Under the pieces are notes generated by a model. That model was not told where the DNA came from. It ran no database searches and worked only from the letters and a program-made list of their open reading frames with translations. Made by a program: the position numbers and the translations under genes. A DNA stretch of 52,397 nt from Crossiella sp. SN42. GTDB lineage: Bacteria > Actinomycetota > Actinomycetes > Mycobacteriales > Pseudonocardiaceae. Every line of letters begins with the position of its first letter. Position 1 is the stretch's first letter. Of this stretch, positions 25,945 to 33,079 are shown piece by piece. Where the stretch lies: contig NZ_JAMHIV010000050.1 in assembly GCF_023897065.1 (NCBI RefSeq), positions 1-52,397 on the forward strand, given 5' to 3'.

Positions 25945-28900
25945 CTACGCCTCGCCGGGCGGCAGCCAGGCGAGCTGAACCAGGCGGGCCGAGTCGCGTC
26001 GGTCGACCAGCCAGCCGCGGCCCGGCGGCAGCTTCTCCGCCTTCAGCCCGCCCAGCAGCGGTCCCTCCTCCTTGTCCCCGGACAACAGGAGTCCGGGGGA
26101 GCCGACGTCGCGGAGCCTGGTGAAGAACTGCTCGAACATCGCCCGCCCGGCCCCGCCGGTGCGCCGCGCCAGCACCACGTGCAGGCCGACGTCACGGCCC
26201 TGCGGCAGGTAGTCCAGCAACGGCAGCATCGGGTTGTCGTACTGGCTGGCGACCAGGTCGTAGTCGTCGACCAGCACGAAGATCTCCGGGCCCTTCCACC
26301 AGCTCCGGGTGCGCAGCTGCTCCGGCGTGATGTCCTTGCCGGGCAGGCGTTCGGTGAGCGCGGTGGCGGCCTCGGTCATCAGCCTGCCGGTGGTGGCCTT
26401 GTCGGTGCCGTAGCCGAGCAGGTAGGGCGCGCCGACCTCGCCGAGCAGGCCGCGGCGGTGGTCGATGAGCACGATCCGCGCCTGGTCCGGGGTCAGCGTC
26501 TGCTGGATGCGGCGGGCCAGCACCCGCAGGAATGTGGTCTTGCCGGACTCCGGGCCGCCCAGCAGCAGGTGGTGCGGATCGGCCTGGTAGTCCCAGTGCA
26601 CCGGCCGCAGGTCGCGTTCGGCGATGCCGGTGACCAGCCGGTTGTCCGCGTCCATCGCGACCAGGTCGGCGTAGGCCAGGGTGCCGGGCAGCATCCGCAC
26701 CTTGGGCGCGCGCGGCCCAGTCCAGGCGCGGGCGGCGCTGGCGACCAGCTCGGCCACCGCGGCTGGCAGGTCGCGCGGGTCGTTGCCGCCGTCGATGCGG
26801 GGCAGCGCGAAGAGCAGCTGGTGCTTGCTGGTGCTGACGCCACGGCCGGGCGCGTGCTCGGGCACCGCGGTCGCGCTGGCCCGGTCCACCATCGAGTCCA
26901 GCGGATCGCCAAGGCGCAGCTCGATCCGGCTGCCGAACAGGTCCCGCACGTTGGGGCGCAGGTCGAAGGAGCGGCCGCAGCTGGCCAGCAGGTGCACGCC
27001 GTAGGACAGGCCGCGGGCGGCGATGTCGGCGACCTGCTCCTCCAGGTCCTCGAACTCCTTGCGCAGCGTGGCCCAGCCGTCGATGACCAGGAACACGTCG
27101 CCGTGCGCCTCCTCGGCGAACCGGCCCTCGGCGCGCAGTCTGCGGAACTCGGCCATGCCGTCGATGTCGTGCTCGGCGAAGAGCCGTTCCCGGTGGGTCA
27201 GCGCGGTGACCACCTCGGCCACCGTGCGGCGCACCGCGCCCGGGTTCTGCCGCCCGGCCACCCCGCCCACGTGCGGCAGGCCGCTGAGCGTGCCCAGCGT
27301 GCCGCCGCCGAAGTCCAGGCAGTAGAACTGGGTCTCCCGCGGGGTGTGGGTCAGCGCCAGGCTGGTGATCAGGGTGCGCAGCGCGGTGCTGCGGCCGCTG
27401 TGCGGGGCGCCGACCACCAGCGCGTGCCCGGCCGCGGCGGAGAGGTCCAGCACCAGCTGGTCCCGGCGCTGCTCCAGCGGCCGGTCCACGATCCCGGCCA
27501 CCGCGAGCAGCCGTCCGGCCAGCCTCTGGTCGGTGACCGCGAGACCGCGCACCGGGTCCTCGACCGGCCGGCCGAGCAGCTGGTCCAGCGAGGGCGACTC
27601 GGCCAGCGGCGGCAGCCACACCTGGTGCGCGGCAACGCCTTTGCCCTCGAACCGCTCGACCAGCACGTCCAGCAGGCTCTCCCCGACCGCCTCGTCGGCG
27701 TCCTCGGCCGGGGCGGCCACCGGGGCCTGCGCGGGCGGGGCGACGTAAGCGGTGGAGTAGGCCATCAGAGTGGGCGCGCGGTGCCCGGCCGGGTGCGCGC
27801 CCGGTTCGGCGCGGCGGTGCACGCCGGAGACGTAGGCCGAGCGGAACCGCACCATCGGCTCGGTGCCGGACTTGAGGAACCCGTGGCCGGGCGCGCGCGG
27901 CAGCGCGAAGGCGTCACCGACCCCGAGCACCACCCGGCTCTCCGCCTCGGAGAAGGTGCGCAGCCCGATCCGGTAGGACAGGTAGGTGTCCAGGCCGCGC
28001 AGCCTGCCCTCCTCCAGGCGCTGGCTGGCCAGCAGCAGGTGCACGCCCAGCGCGCGGCCGATCCGGCCGATCTGGACGAACATGTCGATGAAGTCCGGCT
28101 TGGCCGAGAGCAGCTCGCTGAACTCGTCGCACACCACGAACAGCGTGGGCACCTCCGGCAGCGGCGCACCGGCCGCGCGGGCCTTCTCGTAGTCGCGCAG
28201 CGAGGAGAAGTTGCCGGCCGCGCGCAGCAGCTCCTGGCGGCGGATCAGCTCGCCGTTGATGGCGTCGGTCATCCGGTCCACCAGCGGCAGCTCCTCGGCC
28301 AGGTTGGTGATCACCGCGCTGGTGTGCGGCAGCCGGTCCAGCTTGGTGAAGGTGGCCCCGCCCTTGAAGTCGATCAGCGCGAAGTTCAGCGAGCTGGGCG
28401 GGTGGGTGACCGCCAGCGCGAGCACCAGGGTGCGCAGCAGCTCGCTCTTGCCCGCGCCGGTCGCGCCCACCAGCAGCCCGTGCGGGCCCATGCCGTCCTG
28501 CGCGGACTCCTTGAGGTCGATCTCGATCGGCGTGCCGTCGGCGCGCACCCCGAACCGGATCCGCAGCTTGTCCCGGTTCGGCCGCTGCACCCAGGTGCGG
28601 GCCGGGTCGAACAGGTACGGGTCGCCGATGTCGAGCAGCTCGGCCAGGCCGAGGGAGGCGCTCAGCGGCTGCTCGCCGCGGCCGCCGTCCACCCCGCGCA
28701 ACGGGGCCAGCTGCCGGGCCAGGCCCTCGGCGGCCACCGCGTCCAGGTCGTCGGCGGTGCCCAGCTCGGTCTCGCCGTCGATGGTCTCGCTGCTCAGCGC
28801 GCCGTCGGCGGCCACCTCCAGCACCACCGCCGCGCGGTCCAGCGCCCTCGGCGGCGCGGTGGTCAGGTCCAGCACGGTGACGCCCTCGACGCCGCCGCCG

Positions 28901-29898
28901 GTCATCAGGTGGTCCGAGCCCGCGGTGGAGCCGCCGTCGATGACCACCACCAGGTGCGGCATCCCGGTGGGGTGCCCGGCCTCCGGGTCGAACCGGCGGC
29001 GCTGGGCGAGCAGGTCCTCCAACAGCGCCTCCACCCCGGCCACGGTCGGCGCGACCAGCCGGAGCGGGCCCAGCGCGTCGGTCTTCTCCGGGTGCAGCGC
29101 GTGCGGCAGCCACTTCACCCACTCCCAGTCCGCGCGCTCGTCCCGGCCGGCGCACACCGCGATCCGCAGGTCCTCCGGCGTCTGCAGCACCGCCAGTGAG
29201 GCCACCACGGCCCTGGCCAGCCCGACCGTCCGGTCGCTGTCCCCGCGCAGGTGGATCCGGCCGAACCCGGTGACCGCGATCGCCAGCGGCAGCCCGGGAA
29301 TCGCGGTGAAGGTGCTGATGAACCGGCGCAAGGCCAAGGCGGACAACGGTTCCAGCTGTTCCAGCGGTTTGGTCTCCGGCGCGATCAGGGTGGTGCACAG
29401 GCTCTGCGCGCCGACCCCGATCCGGGCCACCGCGAAGTCCGGGTCGTCCCGCCGCCGCTCCCACAGCCGGGAGCTGGCGGCCACCGACCACAGCGCCTGC
29501 GGCTCGGGGTGCAGGTAGGCCAGCGCGTCCCGCTGCCGGTGCGCGGTGCGCCGCACCCGCAGCCGCTGCTGGGACAGTCCGCGCAGGTAGGCCCGCCGGG
29601 CCAGGCCCATCTCGCGTTTGCTGGGGCCGCCGCCGGTGATGAAGGTCATCACGATCATGCCGATCGCGGCCACGCCGAACAGGCCCAGGATGACGTAGCG
29701 CAGCGTGCCGGCCGCCGATCCGGAGAACATCAGCACCGAGGCGCCGAGCACGGCGATCATCGGCAGCATCATCAGCGCCTGCTGCCACTGCCGCCCGGCA
29801 GGCGGCGGGATCTCCGGCGGCGCCTCGATGATCAGCTCGCCGGCGGGCAGTTCCGGCGCGGGCCTGCGCTGCGGCCGCCGGACCACGATGGTCGCCAC
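25945..29898 (-). CDS. eccC: Type VII secretion ATPase EccC (FtsK/SpoIIIE)
   Basis: EccC is the motor of the ESX system, recognising C-terminal signals of WXG/PE substrates. The 1317-residue protein has two N-terminal membrane helices (about 40-85) and three FtsK-type ATPase domains. Domain 1 has an intact Walker A GATGAGKS with Lys484 and VVCDEFSELL as Walker B. Domain 2 has GAPHSGRST, where Arg836 replaces the lysine, and LVIDGW lacks the acidic partner. Domain 3 has GPESGKTT with Lys1120 and VLVDDYD. EccCa and EccCb are fused in one chain. GTG 29898 follows AGGAGGA. First gene of the leftward operon. Confidence 0.96.
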   Translation of the reverse strand: MATIVVRRPQRRPAPELPAGELIIEAPPEIPPPAGRQWQQALMMLPMIAVLGASVLMFSGSAAGTLRYVILGLFGVAAIGMIVMTFITGGGPSKREMGLARRAYLRGLSQQRLRVRRTAHRQRDALAYLHPEPQALWSVAASSRLWERRRDDPDFAVARIGVGAQSLCTTLIAPETKPLEQLEPLSALALRRFISTFTAIPGLPLAIAVTGFGRIHLRGDSDRTVGLARAVVASLAVLQTPEDLRIAVCAGRDERADWEWVKWLPHALHPEKTDALGPLRLVAPTVAGVEALLEDLLAQRRRFDPEAGHPTGMPHLVVVIDGGSTAGSDHLMTGGGVEGVTVLDLTTAPPRALDRAAVVLEVAADGALSSETIDGETELGTADDLDAVAAEGLARQLAPLRGVDGGRGEQPLSASLGLAELLDIGDPYLFDPARTWVQRPNRDKLRIRFGVRADGTPIEIDLKESAQDGMGPHGLLVGATGAGKSELLRTLVLALAVTHPPSSLNFALIDFKGGATFTKLDRLPHTSAVITNLAEELPLVDRMTDAINGELIRRQELLRAAGNFSSLRDYEKARAAGAPLPEVPTLFVVCDEFSELLSAKPDFIDMFVQIGRIGRALGVHLLLASQRLEEGRLRGLDTYLSYRIGLRTFSEAESRVVLGVGDAFALPRAPGHGFLKSGTEPMVRFRSAYVSGVHRRAEPGAHPAGHRAPTLMAYSTAYVAPPAQAPVAAPAEDADEAVGESLLDVLVERFEGKGVAAHQVWLPPLAESPSLDQLLGRPVEDPVRGLAVTDQRLAGRLLAVAGIVDRPLEQRRDQLVLDLSAAAGHALVVGAPHSGRSTALRTLITSLALTHTPRETQFYCLDFGGGTLGTLSGLPHVGGVAGRQNPGAVRRTVAEVVTALTHRERLFAEHDIDGMAEFRRLRAEGRFAEEAHGDVFLVIDGWATLRKEFEDLEEQVADIAARGLSYGVHLLASCGRSFDLRPNVRDLFGSRIELRLGDPLDSMVDRASATAVPEHAPGRGVSTSKHQLLFALPRIDGGNDPRDLPAAVAELVASAARAWTGPRAPKVRMLPGTLAYADLVAMDADNRLVTGIAERDLRPVHWDYQADPHHLLLGGPESGKTTFLRVLARRIQQTLTPDQARIVLIDHRRGLLGEVGAPYLLGYGTDKATTGRLMTEAATALTERLPGKDITPEQLRTRSWWKGPEIFVLVDDYDLVASQYDNPMLPLLDYLPQGRDVGLHVVLARRTGGAGRAMFEQFFTRLRDVGSPGLLLSGDKEEGPLLGGLKAEKLPPGRGWLVDRRDSARLVQLAWLPPGEA

Positions 29899-30014
29899 GA
29901 CAATCCTCCTTCACCGGACTGGGAAATCAGATCGTCCTGGAATGCGCGGTCGCGGAAATGGCCGTGGCAGGAAGGTGCCGTGACCGCCGTGCCGGGGGGT
30001 GCCGCGCTTTAGCG

Positions 30015-30027
30015 TTCGCCAGGCGAA
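30015..30027. promoter_or_regulatory. Palindrome before the WXG100 pair
   Basis: TTCGCC-A-GGCGAA is a perfect 6-bp inverted repeat with a 1-bp centre, 30 bp before the first WXG100 start and inside the 158-bp region divergent to eccC. Its position suits an operator for either promoter; no regulator is assigned. Confidence 0.4.
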
Positions 30028-30056
30028 TACACCGCCGCGAAAGAGGGGAGCACGGC

Positions 30057-30362
30057 ATGTCCGGGCAAATTCATGGTGCGATCAGCGGAATCGCGCAGAC
30101 CGGTAGTACCGCGAACAACATCGCGCAGAGCATCGACGGGCACAAGCAGCGGGCGATGTCCCAGGCGGACGCGCTCAGCGGCGCGTGGGAGGGGCAGGCC
30201 AAGGTCAGCTTCGACCAGGCGTTCGCGAACTGGGTGACCGGGGTGCAGCGGGTGGTGGCCTCGCTGACCGAGCTGGGCGAGAACGTCACCTTCGCCTCCC
30301 GCACCTATGAGCAGCAGGACCAGGATTCCGCCGGTGGTTTCGCCGGTCTGACCACTCACTGA
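30057..30362 (+). CDS. WXG100-family ESX substrate (first of the pair)
   Basis: The 101-residue helical-hairpin protein has the family motif as AWEGQAK (Trp near residue 44, Glu, Gly) between two helices (MSGQIHGAISGIAQTGSTAN...; SFDQAFANWVTGVQRVVASL). No signal peptide, as expected for type VII substrates. ATG 30057 follows AGAGGGGA at good spacing; the frame is open further upstream. The partner gene starts 13 bp after its stop, so the two form the usual bicistron. Confidence 0.92.
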   Translation: MSGQIHGAISGIAQTGSTANNIAQSIDGHKQRAMSQADALSGAWEGQAKVSFDQAFANWVTGVQRVVASLTELGENVTFASRTYEQQDQDSAGGFAGLTTH

Positions 30363-30375
30363 ACAGGAGCCGGAA

Positions 30376-30681
30376 ATGGTCGACATCGTTCGCGGAAACT
30401 TCGGGCAGCTTGACGGATTCGCCCAGCAGCTGCTCGCCACCATCAACCAGATCCAGTCCGAGATGGACCAGATGGCGCAGGCGGCGGGTATCACCGGCTC
30501 GGACTGGACCGACTCCGGTGGTGGCCAGTTCGGCGATGTGCACCAGGCGTGGAAGCAGGTCAGCGAGCAGCGGCAGCAGCTGGTCGAGCAGATCCGCGCC
30601 GGGGTGCAGAACACCAACTCGAACCTGCAGACCGCCCTGCAGCAGTCGATCGCCCGGATCGGCAGCACCTCGATCGGCTGA
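30376..30681 (+). CDS. WXG100-family ESX substrate partner
   Basis: This 101-residue protein is helical with a central SDWTDSGGGQF turn, so the strict W-x-G is relaxed to W-T-D-S-G. Helices flank it (FGQLDGFAQQLLATINQIQSEMDQMA and DVHQAWKQVSEQRQQLVEQI). Length, position and helix pattern fit the EsxA/EsxB partner of the gene 13 bp upstream. A GGAGCC sequence lies 8 bp before the ATG, and a terminator follows. Confidence 0.9.
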   Translation: MVDIVRGNFGQLDGFAQQLLATINQIQSEMDQMAQAAGITGSDWTDSGGGQFGDVHQAWKQVSEQRQQLVEQIRAGVQNTNSNLQTALQQSIARIGSTSIG

Positions 30682-30692
30682 CCCGCAAGCGC

Positions 30693-30726
30693 AGGCCCCG
30701 GTCCGCCAGTTCGGCGACCGGGGCCT
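30693..30726 (+). terminator. Terminator after the WXG100 pair
   Basis: AGGCCCCGGTC (30693-30703) pairs with GACCGGGGCCT (30716-30726), followed by TTCG. It lies 11 bp after the WXG100 stop and 10 bp before the convergent mycosin stop, so it may act in both directions. Confidence 0.8.
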
Positions 30727-30735
30727 TTCGCGTGC

Positions 30736-32028
30736 TCAGCGTTCCGCGGGTGGCGGCGGCAGCAGGAACACCTGCTCGGGCAGCTCCTCCTCGCGGGCAG
30801 GCGCGGCGGGCAGCGGATCGGGCAGGCCGGCCGCCCAGCCCCGCCGCCGCCCGCGTGGCAGCAGCGCCGCGACCAGCACCGCCAGCAGCGCCGCGCCGAC
30901 CGCGGCCGCGGTCCACACCTTGGCCTGCTCGCCCGCGGCCTGCCACCAGGCCCGCGCGCTGAGCAGGTCCGGATCCGGCGTGGGATGGGTCAGCGGCGGC
31001 AGCGGAACCGGGGCGGCCGCGGAGAGCACGTCGGTGACCGCGCGGTAGGGGTTGACCACGCCCGCGCCGTAGCCGGGGCTGTCCTTGCCGCCGCGCGCCG
31101 GGGTGGCGGTGGCCAGCAGCCGCCTGGTCACCTCGGCCGCGGACAGCTCCGGCCAGCGTGCCCGCACCAGTGCCGCGGTGCCGGCCACGAACGGCGCGGC
31201 GAAGCTGGTGCCGGTGAAGTAGGAGTGCCCGCCGGCGCGGGTGGTGCCCAGCACCTTCGCGCCCGGCGCGACCAGGTCGACGAACTCGCCGAGCTGGGAG
31301 GCCGGCAGCCGCGCGCCGTCGATGTCGATCGCGCCCACGCCCAGCACCCCGGGATAGGCCGCCGGGTAGGAGGGCCGTCCGACCAGCTGGCTGTCCTGCT
31401 GCTGCTGGTTCCCGGCCGCGGCCACCACCAGCACGTCCTTGCTGACCGCGTGCGCCACCGCGTCCCGGATGAGCCCGTTGTCCACCGGCCCGGACAGCGA
31501 CAGGTTGAGCACCTTCGCGCCCTGGTCCACCGCCCACCAGATGCCGCGGGCCAGCACCGCGGGGTCGATCGCGGCCGCGCCGCCGCCCTCGGTGAGGTCC
31601 CGGTCGCTGACCCGCACCGGCAGGATCTTCGCCCCCGGCGCCACCCCGCGGAACCCGGCCTTGCCCGCCCCGCCCGCGGCGATGATCCCGGCCACCGCGG
31701 TGCCGTGGGAGACGCAGTCGAAGTTCCCCGGCAGGTTGCCGATGTAGTAGAAGTCCTTGCCCCGCAACACGTTCGCCGCCAGCTGCGGGTGGTCGGCGTC
31801 CACCCCGGAGTCCACCACCGCCACCGTCACCCCCGCGCCGTCGCTGACCGGCCAGGCCCGCTCCGGGGTCAGGACCTGTTGCGCCCAGGGCAGTTCCGGG
31901 ATCTCGGCGCGCGCGGGGGCCGGGTTGTGGCAGGTGCCCGGTGGCGGCGCGGCGTGCGCGAGCCCGCCGGTGAGGCAGAGCGGCGCGGCCGCCGTGAGGA
32001 TGGTGGCGAGCTGGCGAAGGCGTCCCAT
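30736..32028 (-). CDS. mycP: Type VII secretion-associated subtilisin-like protease (mycosin)
   Basis: Mycosins are membrane-anchored S8 proteases that stabilise the ESX complex and cut some substrates. The 430-residue product has a signal peptide (about 1-26), then the subtilisin domain with the triad Asp73 (AVVDSGVD), His108 (SHGTAVAG) and Ser275 (TGTSFAAP), Asn207 in AAAGN, a C-terminal membrane helix (VWTAAAVGAALLAVLVAALL) and a basic tail. ATG 32028 is chosen since it begins the signal peptide; the frame is open 29 codons upstream. Divergent from the YbaB gene. Confidence 0.95.
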   Translation of the reverse strand: MGRLRQLATILTAAAPLCLTGGLAHAAPPPGTCHNPAPARAEIPELPWAQQVLTPERAWPVSDGAGVTVAVVDSGVDADHPQLAANVLRGKDFYYIGNLPGNFDCVSHGTAVAGIIAAGGAGKAGFRGVAPGAKILPVRVSDRDLTEGGGAAAIDPAVLARGIWWAVDQGAKVLNLSLSGPVDNGLIRDAVAHAVSKDVLVVAAAGNQQQQDSQLVGRPSYPAAYPGVLGVGAIDIDGARLPASQLGEFVDLVAPGAKVLGTTRAGGHSYFTGTSFAAPFVAGTAALVRARWPELSAAEVTRRLLATATPARGGKDSPGYGAGVVNPYRAVTDVLSAAAPVPLPPLTHPTPDPDLLSARAWWQAAGEQAKVWTAAAVGAALLAVLVAALLPRGRRRGWAAGLPDPLPAAPAREEELPEQVFLLPPPPAER

Positions 32029-32061
32029 TCTGTGATGGTCCGACCCGGCGCGGCGGTGTGG

Positions 32062-32087
32062 CCGGTGCTGGCCGCAAGCTGTCAGCC
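32062..32087 (-). promoter_or_regulatory. Copy A of the recurrent upstream box
   Basis: On the minus strand this reads GGCTGACAGCTTGCGG then CCAGCACCGG. CTGACA is a near-consensus -35. Its 5-prime end is exactly 59 bp from the mycosin start. It also lies in the mycosin-YbaB divergent region. Copies B and C are at 33054-33079 and 21086-21111. Confidence 0.55.
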
Positions 32088-32145
32088 GAGCCCGGATCTT
32101 GTTGTGCCGCAGCACACTGGGGCCACCACAGGCGAGGAGGCGACA

Positions 32146-32484
32146 GTGCGCGACGAGCAGATGCGACAGCTGGTGGACGCGGTGCGCGAGGTGCGGGACG
32201 GCATGCGGGAGATCACCGCGACCGCCGACTCACCGGACGGGCTGATCACCGCGACGGTGGGCGCCCGCGGCGAGGTGCTGGAGCTGGAGCTGAACCCGCG
32301 GATCTTCCGCGACCCCGACTCCCAGCGGCTGGCCGAGGACATCGTGGAGACCATCCAGCGCGCGGTGGAGGAGGCCCAGCGCCAGGTGTTCGACCTGGTG
32401 CGGGACTTCCTGCCGGCCGGGGCCGATCCGGAGACCGCCGACCTGGACTTCGACCCGTTCCTGCACAGCGTGTCCCAGCGTTAG
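32146..32484 (+). CDS. YbaB/EbfC-family DNA-binding-like protein
   Basis: The 112-residue product (GTG 32146, behind GAGGAGG) has the YbaB pattern: an N-terminal helix (MRQLVDAVREVRDGMREITA), a central beta-sheet (DGLITATVGARGEVLELELNP) and a C-terminal helix (AEDIVETIQRAVEEAQRQVFDLV), ending in an acidic tail. YbaB-domain proteins are frequent in actinobacterial ESX loci (EspL is one). Function here is unknown; nucleoid binding or a chaperone-like role are both proposed for relatives. Its TAG stop overlaps the convergent lipoprotein stop in TTAG. Confidence 0.82.
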   Translation: MRDEQMRQLVDAVREVRDGMREITATADSPDGLITATVGARGEVLELELNPRIFRDPDSQRLAEDIVETIQRAVEEAQRQVFDLVRDFLPAGADPETADLDFDPFLHSVSQR

Positions 32485-33020
32485 ACGGGGGTCAGGCGGA
32501 GCACGGCCGTGCCCTCGTGCGCGGCCACCACCTCCACCCGCAGCCCGTTCACCGTGATCCGCGCCCCCGCCTTGGCGACGGCCTGCGCGAACGGCTCCGA
32601 GCTCGGCGTGCCGCCCACCGCCGTGCACTGGGTGCCGCCCTCGCAGGCGTACTTCACCCCGCTGCCGGAGGGGAAGGTCAGGTTCAGCGTGACCGTATCC
32701 GCCTCGACCGACCCGATCCGCAGGGTGCGCACCTGGAGCTTGGGGTTGAGCCGGATCGAGGCCGGTTTGCTCACCAGCACCTCGCACGCCCCGTCCGTGC
32801 AGGCGGTCAGGTTCCGGCCGTCCGCGGCCCCGGTGGGCAGCGGGGGCGGCGGGGGCTCGGGCTGGGTGCTCGGCGGCGGTGACGACGACGGCGGGGGAGC
32901 GGAGGTGGTGGAGGCGGGCGACGCCGAGGAGGGGGCCGGGGCGGGCGCGTCCGGGGCGCAGCCCGCCAGCAGCACGGCGACGCCCGCCAGCAGGGGGAGC
33001 AGGGTGGTGGTTCGAGTCAC
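32481..33020 (-). CDS. Small lipoprotein
   Basis: From GTG 33020 the 179-residue product has a signal segment MTRTTTLLPLLAGVAVLLAGC with lipobox LAGC, then a Ser/Pro/Thr-rich linker (about 24-65) and a compact C-terminal domain of about 110 residues with three Cys (ACTDGACEV and YACEGGTQC) suggesting disulfides. The domain family is not recognised. GTG 33023 is also possible; GTG 33020 lies 59 bp from copy B of the upstream box, matching the mycosin geometry. Stop TAA shares TTAG with the convergent YbaB gene. Confidence 0.75.
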   Translation of the reverse strand: MTRTTTLLPLLAGVAVLLAGCAPDAPAPAPSSASPASTTSAPPPSSSPPPSTQPEPPPPPLPTGAADGRNLTACTDGACEVLVSKPASIRLNPKLQVRTLRIGSVEADTVTLNLTFPSGSGVKYACEGGTQCTAVGGTPSSEPFAQAVAKAGARITVNGLRVEVVAAHEGTAVLRLTPV

Positions 33021-33053
33021 CACCCCATGCTGGCCAGGCGGGGCCGCGTGTGG

Positions 33054-33079
33054 GCCGTGCTGGCCGGAAGCTGTCAGCC
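33054..33079 (-). promoter_or_regulatory. Copy B of the recurrent upstream box
   Basis: On the minus strand it reads GGCTGACAGCTTCCGG then CCAGCACGGC, matching copy A at 23 of 26 positions. It starts 59 bp upstream of the lipoprotein GTG and overlaps the last codons and stop of the transglutaminase-like gene, so the lipoprotein may have its own promoter. Confidence 0.55.

Noticed and set aside
25939-29199. Plus-strand open frame of over 1000 codons opposite eccC
   Set aside because: It is the antisense shadow of a gene with clear FtsK motifs; the translation is low complexity with no family features.
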